Source: Candidatus Pacearchaeota archaeon | GTDB taxonomy: Archaea; Nanobdellota; Nanobdellia; Pacearchaeales; GW2011-AR1 | Reading direction: 5' to 3' | DNA: 25,442 nt | Assembly (NCBI GenBank): GCA_030699205.1 | Contig: JAUYJY010000029.1 | Span: forward strand, 1-25,442 | Part shown: positions 13,604 through 21,041 of the stretch, one piece after another | Layout: each line of letters begins with the position of its first letter | Position numbering within the stretch: the stretch's first letter is position 1 | Position numbers and translations under genes: made by a program | The notes under the pieces: model-generated | What the model saw: only the letters and a program-made list of their open reading frames with translations | Told to the model about the DNA's origin: nothing | Databases searched by the model: none

Positions 13604-14155
13604 ATGGGGCAGAGGATTTTTAATTATGGAAAAAGAGGGCAAATTTGGGTTGAAACAGTTGTATATACTTTAATTGGACTTGCATTAATCGGTCTTGTTC
13701 TCGCAATTCTCACACCACAAATTAAGGAATCAAGAGATGAAACAATTATTGACCAGACAATTAATTCTTTAATTAAATTTGATACTAAGATAAAAGAGGT
13801 TTTAGACGCCCCCGGAAATAGACGAAAAGTTGAATTCGGAATGAACAAGGGAAATTTGTATATTAATTCTGAAGAAGATTATATCAAATTTGAATTAAAT
13901 CCAAGTAACGCAATGTATTCAGAACCCGGAATAAGCATTAACGTGGGAGTTATTGAAATAAGCACTCTTGAACTCTCAAAAGGCTACAACGTTGTCTTGA
14001 AAATTTCTTACCCTAATTATGACATTACCTTTAATGGGGGGGATGGAGAAGAAGAGAAATTTACAGCAACGGGAATACCTTATAACTTTTTTATAGAAAA
14101 TAAAGGGTTCGGAGAATCTGGAAAGCCCACATTAGACATAACCGAAAGTTCTTAA
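13604..14155 (+). CDS. Type IV pilin-like protein
   Basis: The 183-residue protein begins MGQRIFNYGKRGQIWVETVV, followed by the helix YTLIGLALIGLVLAIL. A KRG leader and Q-x-x-x-E (QIWVE) after the cut site resemble the class III QxxxE pilin pattern, in which the conserved Glu aids filament assembly. The remainder is a beta-rich exported domain without Cys. It starts 4 bp after the previous pilin stop and is probably co-transcribed with it. It is followed by repeat copy 3 and then the pilus ATPase gene. Confidence 0.8.
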   Translation: MGQRIFNYGKRGQIWVETVVYTLIGLALIGLVLAILTPQIKESRDETIIDQTINSLIKFDTKIKEVLDAPGNRRKVEFGMNKGNLYINSEEDYIKFELNPSNAMYSEPGISINVGVIEISTLELSKGYNVVLKISYPNYDITFNGGDGEEEKFTATGIPYNFFIENKGFGESGKPTLDITESS

Positions 14156-14228
14156 CACTCATTAAAATTCCACATCTTAATTCTTAACAAAAAACCAAGA
14201 CACTATGACTTTCTTAAACTTTGTCGGA

Positions 14229-14321
14229 TATAGCAGAAGACAAAATATTTTGAACAGTTTTTTGTTCTTCCGCTAATAGTCTAAGACAAATATCGTTCAA
14301 TTATAAATGTCTTAGACTATA
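14229..14321 (-). repeat. 93-bp two-hairpin repeat, copy 3 (inverted)
   Basis: This is the same 93-bp unit in reverse orientation. It differs from copy 2 at two bases in the first hairpin loop. It lies between the pilin operon and the ATPase gene; the TATA-like TTTAAATAAA begins within a few bases of its end. Confidence 0.9.
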
Positions 14322-14323
14322 GG

Positions 14324-14360
14324 TTTAAATAAATAGTTTAATTTGTTTTGAAGAGGTGAG
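14324..14360 (+). promoter_or_regulatory. Promoter and Shine-Dalgarno of the pilus ATPase operon
   Basis: TTTAAATAAA (14324-14333) directly follows repeat copy 3. GAGGTGAG (14353-14360) is a strong Shine-Dalgarno sequence just before the ATG at 14363. Unlike most genes here, this operon appears to have a short leader with a ribosome binding site. Confidence 0.6.
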
Positions 14361-14362
14361 AT

Positions 14363-15889
14363 ATGGTAATTATTAATCCGAATCCGGCGATTCCTGCATT
14401 ACATAGATTAGAAGATAAAGCATCCGTAGATATTAGGTATTCTTTGATTTCTCCATATGCAAACGCCCATATTTATTGGGATAAGGAAGAAGGAGATTTA
14501 GTTTATGATCTTGAAGAGCCAATTCTTAACGAACAGGGAAAAATAGACCTCAAAAGACTTGAAGATGCAATGATTGAATTAATCAATGTTAATGTTGCAG
14601 TTGAAAGGTCTGTTGAACAAATGAGTGAATATATAGATAAAACAGCTAAACTCCTCATCAGCGAGCTTAACTTAAAGATTAAGGAAGAAGATTATGAAAA
14701 AATATTTTATTATTTATATAGAGACTTTATTGGAATAAATGAAGTTGAGCCTTTGTTAAGGGATTATTTTATTGAAGATATCGAATGCAACGGCACGGAT
14801 ACACCAATTTATATTGTGCATAGATTATATCGGAATATTAGAACAACCATTAAGTTCAGAGACCCTGAAAAGCTTGCAGGCTTTGTGGAAAAATTAGCCC
14901 AAAGAGCCGGGAAATATGTTTCTTATTCAGAGCCTCTGCTTGACGGAAGCCTTCCGGATGGAAGCAGAGTCAATGCGACATATACAAAAGATGTTACTTC
15001 CAGAGGACCCACATTTACAATAAGAAAGTTTACAAAGGTGCCTTGGACACCTACGCAGTTAATTGCACTAAATACCCTAAGTCCTGAAATGCTTGCTTAT
15101 TTCTGGATTTTGGTGCAATACAAATCTAATATTTTTATTGCGGGAGGGACTGCTTCCGGAAAGACCACATTATTAAATGCACTTGCTTTTTTTATCCCGC
15201 CAGAATCAAGAATTGTTTCTATTGAAGATACAAGAGAACTAAAAATTCCTAAAGAGAATTGGATTCCTGCGGTTTCAAGAATTGCAATTGGAAGAGGCGG
15301 GGTCGGAGAAATTGATTTGTTTGACTTGCTTAAAAATTCATTCAGGCAGAATCCTGATTATGTTATTGTTGGTGAGGTAAGGGGGAAAGAGGCTTTTGTC
15401 CTGTTTCAGGGAATGGCGTCAGGACATCCATCAATTAGCACAATGCACGCAGATTCTGTTGATACACTAATTAAAAGATTAGAGACGCCACCCATTGAAT
15501 TATCCCCCACATTAGTTAACACATTAGATTGTGTTGCTATAATGTCTCATGCAATTGTAAAAAATAAAGAAACAAGAAGATTGAGAGAGTGCGTTGAAAT
15601 AATAAATGCAAAAGCAGATGGGAGCGCCCTCGTAAATACTCCTTTCGTCTGGAATCCATCGCAGGATGTTTTTTACTTTAAAAAACAAAGTAAAGTTTTC
15701 GAGAAGATTTCTGTCAGATACGGAATACCAATGGATGAATTATATGAAGAGTTTTCAAAGAGAGCCAAATTACTTTATAATTTATACAAAAAAAAGGTTT
15801 TTGGATTTGATGAGATGAAGAAGATAGTGACCGATTACTACAAGAACCCATCGGCAGTCTTATCCAAATATGAAGTTGATATTAGATAA
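14363..15889 (+). CDS. Type IV pilus/archaellum-type secretion ATPase
   Basis: The 508-residue protein is a hexameric GspE/PilB/ArlI-superfamily ATPase that powers filament assembly at the cytoplasmic face. Visible motifs are the Asp box SIEDTREL (286-293), Walker A GGTASGKT (261-268), Walker B region PDYVIVGEVRG (331-341) and the His box HPSISTMHADS (355-365). The N-terminal domain (about 1-220) ends in the GSRVNATY/FTIRKF segments typical of archaeal members. The start is fixed by the Shine-Dalgarno GAGGTGAG. With pilins upstream and two platform proteins downstream, it is the motor of the pilus. No archaellum-specific ArlF/G/H genes are seen, so an adhesive-type pilus is likelier. Confidence 0.93.
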   Translation: MVIINPNPAIPALHRLEDKASVDIRYSLISPYANAHIYWDKEEGDLVYDLEEPILNEQGKIDLKRLEDAMIELINVNVAVERSVEQMSEYIDKTAKLLISELNLKIKEEDYEKIFYYLYRDFIGINEVEPLLRDYFIEDIECNGTDTPIYIVHRLYRNIRTTIKFRDPEKLAGFVEKLAQRAGKYVSYSEPLLDGSLPDGSRVNATYTKDVTSRGPTFTIRKFTKVPWTPTQLIALNTLSPEMLAYFWILVQYKSNIFIAGGTASGKTTLLNALAFFIPPESRIVSIEDTRELKIPKENWIPAVSRIAIGRGGVGEIDLFDLLKNSFRQNPDYVIVGEVRGKEAFVLFQGMASGHPSISTMHADSVDTLIKRLETPPIELSPTLVNTLDCVAIMSHAIVKNKETRRLRECVEIINAKADGSALVNTPFVWNPSQDVFYFKKQSKVFEKISVRYGIPMDELYEEFSKRAKLLYNLYKKKVFGFDEMKKIVTDYYKNPSAVLSKYEVDIR

Positions 15890-15908
15890 ACCTATGAGCA
15901 CAATTATT

Positions 15909-15913
15909 AGGAG
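15909..15913 (+). promoter_or_regulatory. Shine-Dalgarno deciding the 15922 start
   Basis: AGGAG lies 8 nt before the ATG at 15922, favouring this start over the in-frame ATG at 15964. Confidence 0.5.
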
Positions 15914-15921
15914 TATTCTCA

Positions 15922-16224
15922 ATGCATTCACTTCCCATATTTCCCTTATCAAAAATCAATGTTATGAATCTCTTTAATTCAAAGCTTCATACCCATTCAA
16001 ATCCAATTAAACAGATTTTTAACAAAGATTATAAAGAGTTTTTGGCTCTTATCTACATGGCCTTAGAAAAAGAGGATATAGTTTTAACAGCCCAATTATT
16101 GCAAAATATGAAAGAATTGGCTGAAAAGCTGGAGGAAGATTACCTAAATAAAGATGTTATCGGCTTCAATGCCGTAAAAAAAGAAATCTTAAAAATAAGT
16201 AAAAAGTTAGGGGAAATTTTATGA
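15922..16224 (+). CDS. Small helical protein in pilus operon
   Basis: The 100-residue protein is soluble and mainly helical, especially residues 30-98 (YKEFLALIYMALEKEDIV, then charged heptad-like helices). I do not recognise it. It lies between the ATPase and the first platform protein and overlaps the latter by 4 bp (ATGA), so it is made with the pilus machine and may be an adaptor or assembly factor. A shorter start at 15964 is possible. Confidence 0.7.
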   Translation: MHSLPIFPLSKINVMNLFNSKLHTHSNPIKQIFNKDYKEFLALIYMALEKEDIVLTAQLLQNMKELAEKLEEDYLNKDVIGFNAVKKEILKISKKLGEIL

Positions 16225-17495
16225 TAGATGATTTAAGAAGGAATATTGATAAAGAAATTAAAATGACTGCAGAGTTAAACAAATACTTTGACAGGTCCCT
16301 ACTAACTCAAGGGGATGAAAAAAGAATTTATTTAGGTCTTGTAAAATCTTTAATTAATCAAATAAAAATTTTAAATAATGTAGTGCCTGATTTATTAAAT
16401 ATAAGTCTTGCCAGCAAACTCACGCCCCCTTCCGTCGAATTGCCTTTAAAAGAAGAAAATTACGAATTTGCAATTTCAGGAAAGGGAAAAGATGAATTCC
16501 TGAAGGAATTAAATATAAGTGAAAATTTAATAAATAAACTTAAGAAACGAGATTATAAAAAGGAAAAAAATGAAGAAATTTTTAAAAAACCAAATCTATA
16601 TGGAAAATTTGCAAATAAGTTTTTCCTTGATTTTTCAGAGAAGTTGATAAAAAAAGGGAAATTAAAGGCATTGATTTTTAATGTTAGGCGGAGCAATATG
16701 AATATTTTAGGGGCTACCTATATTTCAATGATGCTTTTTTCCCTTGTAGTTGCTTTTCTTATCGGCGTTCTTGTCTTTATCTTCTTTATCTTTTTTGAAG
16801 TTAGTTTTGCAGTCCCATTTATTAATTCCTTTGATGGCAATTACCTTATAAGAACCATTAAGCTATTATGGATTCCATTTATGTTTTCATTAGTTTCATT
16901 TATTGGATTCTATTCCTATCCTGGTGCCGAAAAATCTGCATTGGGAAAAAGAATAGACAGCGAATTGCCATTTGTTGTAATCCATATGGGTTCTATTTCA
17001 GGTAGTGGAATTGAACCTCTGGAAATTTTAAAAATTATTGCAACAAGCAAAGAGTACAAATATGCCGGAATGGAAGTAAGAAAGCTGATTAATCAAACTA
17101 ATGTTTATGGATATGACTTAAGCACTGCCTTAAGGAATGTTGCCCACACAACACCGAGTGTAAAGTTTGCGGAACTTTTAAACGGGATTGGCGTAACTAT
17201 TAATTCCGGTGGCGGAATGCAGAATTTTTTTGAAAAAAGAGCAGAAAGCCTACTATTAGAATATCGGCTTGAAAGAGAGAAGTCAACTAAAACCTCTGAA
17301 ACATTTATGGATTTATATATAAGCATCGTTATTGCTACACCAATGATTCTGCTTATGGTTTTGATGATGGTTGCAGTGTCTGGAATTAAGACTGGTTTCA
17401 GCCCGCAACAAATGACTATCGCAATTATAGGAATTGTTACAATAATTAATATTTTATTTTTGACGTTTTTGCATTTAAAACAACCAGCATATTAA
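16221..17495 (+). CDS. Pilus platform protein, TadC/PilC (T2SSF) type
   Basis: The 424-residue integral membrane protein has a long soluble N-terminal region (1-165), two membrane helices (about 170-200 and 210-235), a cytoplasmic T2SSF-type helical domain (about 240-360; SELPFVVIHMGSISGSGIEPLEILK) and C-terminal membrane helices (about 365-420). Such proteins sit beneath the growing filament and couple ATPase rotation to pilin extraction from the membrane. It overlaps the preceding gene and is one base from the next, a second T2SSF protein. Many archaeal systems use one protein with two T2SSF domains or two separate proteins; here they are separate. Confidence 0.88.
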   Translation: MIDDLRRNIDKEIKMTAELNKYFDRSLLTQGDEKRIYLGLVKSLINQIKILNNVVPDLLNISLASKLTPPSVELPLKEENYEFAISGKGKDEFLKELNISENLINKLKKRDYKKEKNEEIFKKPNLYGKFANKFFLDFSEKLIKKGKLKALIFNVRRSNMNILGATYISMMLFSLVVAFLIGVLVFIFFIFFEVSFAVPFINSFDGNYLIRTIKLLWIPFMFSLVSFIGFYSYPGAEKSALGKRIDSELPFVVIHMGSISGSGIEPLEILKIIATSKEYKYAGMEVRKLINQTNVYGYDLSTALRNVAHTTPSVKFAELLNGIGVTINSGGGMQNFFEKRAESLLLEYRLEREKSTKTSETFMDLYISIVIATPMILLMVLMMVAVSGIKTGFSPQQMTIAIIGIVTIINILFLTFLHLKQPAY

Positions 17496-17496
17496 C

Positions 17497-18336
17497 ATGA
17501 AAATAAAAAAAGCACATTGGATTGGAATTGCATTTTCTTTAATTATATTTTTAGGAGATTTTATTTTTCTAAGAAACGACAATATATTTTTCTTTCTTTT
17601 GGGAATTGGGGCAGTCATTTTAGTTTTGCCATTTGTGATGACAATTATGCTTGAAAGTAAGGAAGAAAGCATAAAAAGTGAAAGATTTTTGGAGTTCGCA
17701 AGAAGTCTTGCTGAAAATGTTAAGGGCGGTACGCCAATCGGGCATAGTATTATGAATATGGCAAATAAAAATTTTGGGTCGTTGACAGAACATATACAAA
17801 AACTTGCAAATCAGATTTCAATAGGAATTCCAATAAGCAGGGCGTTTGAAACATTTGCAGAAGACATTGGAAGTGCAAGTGTAAGAAGAGCAATTACTTT
17901 AATTAAAGAAGCAGAAAATTCCGGGGGGAAAATTGATGACATCTTAGATTCTGTTGCATCTTCAATTTATCAGACTGATAAGCTTAAAAAAGAAAGAAAG
18001 GCCGCAATTTCAAACTTGATTGTTCAGGGTTACGTGATTTTTTTTATATTTATTGGAATTATGCTCGTTATGGAATTTAAGATTCTTCCTTTAACTACTG
18101 ACGTGGGTTCTATAAGTTCTATTGGTGCTCAAGGGGTTGAGGGCCTTGGAGAAAGTAGTGCAAGCGTAGAAGAACTCACGAGGCCGTTCTTGTATTTACT
18201 GATAATACAAGGGATTTTTAGCGGACTTGCAATAGGAAAACTTGCAGAGGGCTCTGTAAAATTCGGAGTAAAACATTCATTCATCCTTTCCGTAACAGCT
18301 TTCTTGATTGCTACAGGAGCAAGGCTTTTCTTGTAA
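17497..18336 (+). CDS. Second pilus platform protein, TadC/PilC type
   Basis: The 279-residue protein has two N-terminal membrane helices (about 8-25 and 30-50), a T2SSF domain (LEFARSLAENVKGGTPIGHS to IDDILDSVASSIYQ, about 62-160) and two or three C-terminal helices (about 170-195, 225-250, 255-278). It is shorter than its upstream partner and lacks the long soluble N-terminal region. Its ATG is one base after the partner's stop, so equal amounts and a heteromeric platform are likely. Confidence 0.88.
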   Translation: MKIKKAHWIGIAFSLIIFLGDFIFLRNDNIFFFLLGIGAVILVLPFVMTIMLESKEESIKSERFLEFARSLAENVKGGTPIGHSIMNMANKNFGSLTEHIQKLANQISIGIPISRAFETFAEDIGSASVRRAITLIKEAENSGGKIDDILDSVASSIYQTDKLKKERKAAISNLIVQGYVIFFIFIGIMLVMEFKILPLTTDVGSISSIGAQGVEGLGESSASVEELTRPFLYLLIIQGIFSGLAIGKLAEGSVKFGVKHSFILSVTAFLIATGARLFL

Positions 18337-18435
18337 TCATTAATAAAAACTAAATCACTCCGGAAATTGGCATAAACCTCCAACCATCTAAAAATACTAT
18401 TTTTATTATATCAATAATCTATAAAAATTAATCCA

Positions 18436-19200
18436 TCAAATTTCAAGTCTATTTATAATATAAAAAATCTCCGTCTTAGTTCTTTTAACTTTAAATTTAA
18501 GATTCAAAATTTCAAGTGTTTTTTCAAACCAGTATCTTCTCGGGAAACTCATTGGTTTTCCGGACAACGTTATTAACGAGAAACTTGCAATTATGTTTTT
18601 AGAACTTATTTTTTGAATGATTTCTTTTGCGTTTCTATGGCCTTTCTGGTCTATTATATCTAAAACCTTTAAGATTAAAGTTAAATCTGTTTTTGGAAAT
18701 CTTTTTACTTTTTTTATATCTTTATATACAGTTTTACCATTAATTTTATTATTCTTAAAAAATTCAGAAATCAAATTCAATTCATCTTTTTTTATATCAT
18801 ATGCGTAATATTTAATTTTATTATTTGCGATAATAATCGGATTCAAACCACAGCCCAAATCAAGAATAGATGATGGATTTAGTTTTTTTATTTCAGATTT
18901 TAAAATTTTATAATCTAAAAATCTTTCTTTTGTTGATGAATGGGTTTTTAGCAATTCTTCAATCCTGTTTTCCTTTAAAAGGGCAATTCTTTTCTTTGAA
19001 CTTATCTGAAATCTTCCGGTGTATTTTCTTAGCTCTGAACGAACTTCCTTAATTATTATTTTAAGTTGTTTTTTATTTTTAATTTCTTCTATCGAATTTT
19101 TAAAATTCTTCTTCAAAGATTTTTCCAGAATCTCTTTAATCAATGAATTTGGAATATCAGAAAGTTCTTTTTTTTTCTTTATTTCTGAGATTATATCCAT
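18436..19200 (-). CDS. SAM methyltransferase, FmrO/Arm 16S rRNA-like
   Basis: The 254-residue protein has a helical N-terminal domain (1-100) with RSELRKYTGRF (54-64) and KTHSSTKERF (85-94), then a Rossmann domain with SAM motif I ILDLGCGLNP (112-121), the acidic strand-2 motif YAYDI (132-136), LTLILKVLDIIDQ (173-185) and a final strand IFYIINR. The helical cap, the CGLNP motif and the late FSLITLSGK segment resemble the FmrO/Arm family, which makes m7G1405 in 16S rRNA of aminoglycoside producers and resistant bacteria. The match is by eye; substrate unproven. The residues before the acidic motif are Lys-rich, as expected for RNA binding. It shares a TATA box with the divergent pilin operon at 19251. 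Confidence 0.7.
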   Translation of the reverse strand: MDIISEIKKKKELSDIPNSLIKEILEKSLKKNFKNSIEEIKNKKQLKIIIKEVRSELRKYTGRFQISSKKRIALLKENRIEELLKTHSSTKERFLDYKILKSEIKKLNPSSILDLGCGLNPIIIANNKIKYYAYDIKKDELNLISEFFKNNKINGKTVYKDIKKVKRFPKTDLTLILKVLDIIDQKGHRNAKEIIQKISSKNIIASFSLITLSGKPMSFPRRYWFEKTLEILNLKFKVKRTKTEIFYIINRLEI

Positions 19201-19220
19201 TATTTTTTATAGGTAATAAG

Positions 19221-19230
19221 ATATATAAAT
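19221..19230. promoter_or_regulatory. Shared bidirectional TATA box
   Basis: ATATATAAAT reads as ATTTATATAT on the other strand. Its centre lies 26 bp from the plus-strand ATG at 19251 and about 25 bp from the minus-strand ATG at 19200. No second box is visible in the 50-bp gap. Confidence 0.6.
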
Positions 19231-19250
19231 TAGGTTATGCATTCAGGAGT

Positions 19251-19961
19251 ATGGGTGGTGTGAAATCTAATAAATATGGGGCAGGACACTTAGAGGCAAT
19301 CTTGGCTTTTATTTTATTCATTGGATTTCTGGTGTTTGCATTCATTTTTTTTAGTCCTTTTGAAAGCGGAAGAACTCTGGACTCCTCAATAGACTATGCG
19401 TTTAGAGAGGTTATTGAATATACCGAGGCCAAAATAGAATTTTATTCTGTAGTAATCAGTCCAGATGTTGAAGGTCCGGTAGGTATCCCACTTCGAATGC
19501 CTTCTAACTATTATGGTGCAAGAGTAGAAAATTCGATGGGTAAAATAACTGAATCTAATTCTGAAAATTTAGGGGTGGTTTATTTCGATAACTCTGGGAA
19601 TGGTTTCTTTAAACTAATTTTTGCTCCAGGATTGGATGATGGGACATTAGAAGATGGGAGACCCCTAACCTCTGATGAATATTCAGTTTCATCTTCAGAT
19701 ATAAGAAATGTTTTAAGAATCAGTAATTTTTCTGCTTTAAAGACAGAATATGAAGAGAATTATGCAGATTTAAAAGAAAAATTTAATTTACCAAACAGAA
19801 TTGATTTTGATTTTTCTTTAATTCTTCGAAATGGTTCTATAATTGAAGGCAAAAGACAAATTCCTGAAGATTTAGAGATTTTATCAAAAATAGACAGAAT
19901 TGAAGTTGTAGGGAATGATGGAGTTACGGAGTTTGCTGATTTGATAGTGAGGGTGTGGTAA
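19251..19961 (+). CDS. Type IV pilin-like protein
   Basis: The 236-residue protein begins MGGVKSNKYGAGHLEAILAF and continues as a hydrophobic helix to about residue 38. A basic leader followed by GAGHLEA, with Glu after the putative cut, is pilin-like. The large exported domain (40-236) is beta-rich and lacks Cys, so it may be a tip or minor pilin. The frame extends upstream to 19143 but would then overlap the divergent methyltransferase start and its promoter; the shared TATA box sets the start at 19251. The next pilin-like gene follows within 6 bp. Confidence 0.75.
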   Translation: MGGVKSNKYGAGHLEAILAFILFIGFLVFAFIFFSPFESGRTLDSSIDYAFREVIEYTEAKIEFYSVVISPDVEGPVGIPLRMPSNYYGARVENSMGKITESNSENLGVVYFDNSGNGFFKLIFAPGLDDGTLEDGRPLTSDEYSVSSSDIRNVLRISNFSALKTEYEENYADLKEKFNLPNRIDFDFSLILRNGSIIEGKRQIPEDLEILSKIDRIEVVGNDGVTEFADLIVRVW

Positions 19962-19966
19962 TTAAA

Positions 19967-20362
19967 ATGATTGGAAAAAGAGGATTTTTAAAAATTGCAG
20001 AGGCAGGAATTGCAATAATGATAATAATCGCATCTGTTTTAATTTCATTAAATAAAGAAAGTCCACAGAACAACCCTGATTTATCCGAGACGGCAAGAGA
20101 TATTTTGAGAGAAATCTCACAAGATAAATTCTTACGCATAAAAGCACTTGAACTTTCAGAGCCAATTTCATCCGGAGACGTTTATTATTTTGTTAACTCC
20201 ACTTTGCCGGACTATTTGAATTTTGAAATTAGAATTTGTGACACTGATAGTGTTTGTGGGTTATCTGAATACAGGGATGCAGAGATTTATTCCGCCGAGA
20301 GAATTATAAGCTCTGATTCAGGACCGAACAAAAAATTGAGGCTGTTCATTTGGGAAATTTAA
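19967..20362 (+). CDS. Type IV pilin-like protein
   Basis: The 131-residue protein begins MIGKRGFLKIAEAGIAIMII, a KRG leader and hydrophobic helix with Glu early in it (KIAEAG), as in other class III pilins. The exported part is short and has one Cys pair (RICDTDSVCG). A GTG at 19955 would overlap the preceding gene and break the leader pattern, so the ATG at 19967 is preferred. It is co-transcribed with the preceding pilin-like gene and ends the pilus locus. Confidence 0.75.
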   Translation: MIGKRGFLKIAEAGIAIMIIIASVLISLNKESPQNNPDLSETARDILREISQDKFLRIKALELSEPISSGDVYYFVNSTLPDYLNFEIRICDTDSVCGLSEYRDAEIYSAERIISSDSGPNKKLRLFIWEI

Positions 20363-20400
20363 ATCCTCGTAAATCTCACCAAGCTTAATAATAAAGAACT

Positions 20401-20410
20401 ATTTATATAA
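20401..20410 (+). promoter_or_regulatory. TATA box of the archease gene
   Basis: ATTTATATAA is centred 26 bp before the ATG at 20431. Confidence 0.6.
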
Positions 20411-20430
20411 CACTTTTGCATTTATTTAAT

Positions 20431-20838
20431 ATGAAAAAATATGAATTTTTAGAACATTCATCTGAAATAAAATTCAGGATTTTCGGAAAAACAATATCTA
20501 AGATTTTTGAAAATACCTCTCTTGCTATTTCAGAAATCCTTTCAGGTGCAGAGAAAGTTGAAGATAAGGCAAAAAAGAAAATTGAACTTGAAGGAAAAGA
20601 TAATGAATCACTATTATATGATTTTATTGATGAATTGATTTATCTTTTAGACGCCGAGCATTTTTTAGTTTCTAAAGCAAAAGTAGAAGTCAAGGAAGGA
20701 AAATTAAATGCAATAATTTATGGAGATGACGCATTAAGATATCCCAAACTCGATTATATTAAAGCGGCAACTTATTCTGAAATGTACATTCGAGAAAAGA
20801 ACGGCAATTGGGAAGCTCAAGTCGTTGTAGATGTTTAA
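20431..20838 (+). CDS. Archease (RtcB tRNA-ligase cofactor protein)
   Basis: The 135-residue protein matches archease in length and pattern: KYEFLEHSSEIKFRIFGKT at the N terminus (usually EHxADIxIxxxG), a central helix with FIDELIYLLDAEHFL, and the C-terminal LDYIKAATYSEMYI, where archeases carry the conserved KAVTYH-like strand. Archease helps RtcB ligate tRNA exon halves after intron removal. The tRNA-Leu intron in this same window supplies such a substrate. Variation from the usual ADxG acidic residues at the N terminus is notable but metal-binding residues were not resolved. The TATA spacing sets the start at 20431 rather than an upstream TTG. Confidence 0.88.
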   Translation: MKKYEFLEHSSEIKFRIFGKTISKIFENTSLAISEILSGAEKVEDKAKKKIELEGKDNESLLYDFIDELIYLLDAEHFLVSKAKVEVKEGKLNAIIYGDDALRYPKLDYIKAATYSEMYIREKNGNWEAQVVVDV

Positions 20839-20843
20839 TAATG

Positions 20844-20865
20844 GATTACATCTTGTTCTGTAATC
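20844..20865 (+). terminator. Hairpin terminator after archease
   Basis: GATTACA pairs perfectly with TGTAATC around an 8-nt loop, six bases after the archease stop, and is followed by TTTATTTT. The rest of the gap to 21041 shows no gene. Confidence 0.5.
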
Positions 20866-21041
20866 TTTATTTTCAATATTTCTTATAACTCCCATTAGAA
20901 AATCATTACCCTATTTGTGAACGTGTTTGTTTTGAGGGCTTCTAAACCAGTTGACTAACAGGGAAATAGAAGATACCTATTAATATTTTAAATGTATTTA
21001 TCAGAAACCCAACAATCTTCCATCACGTTATATAATAAAAA

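Noticed and set aside
5884..14321. CRISPR array from the repeated 93-bp units
   Set aside because: The copies are kilobases apart, in both orientations, and lack spacer-sized regular intervals and cas genes.
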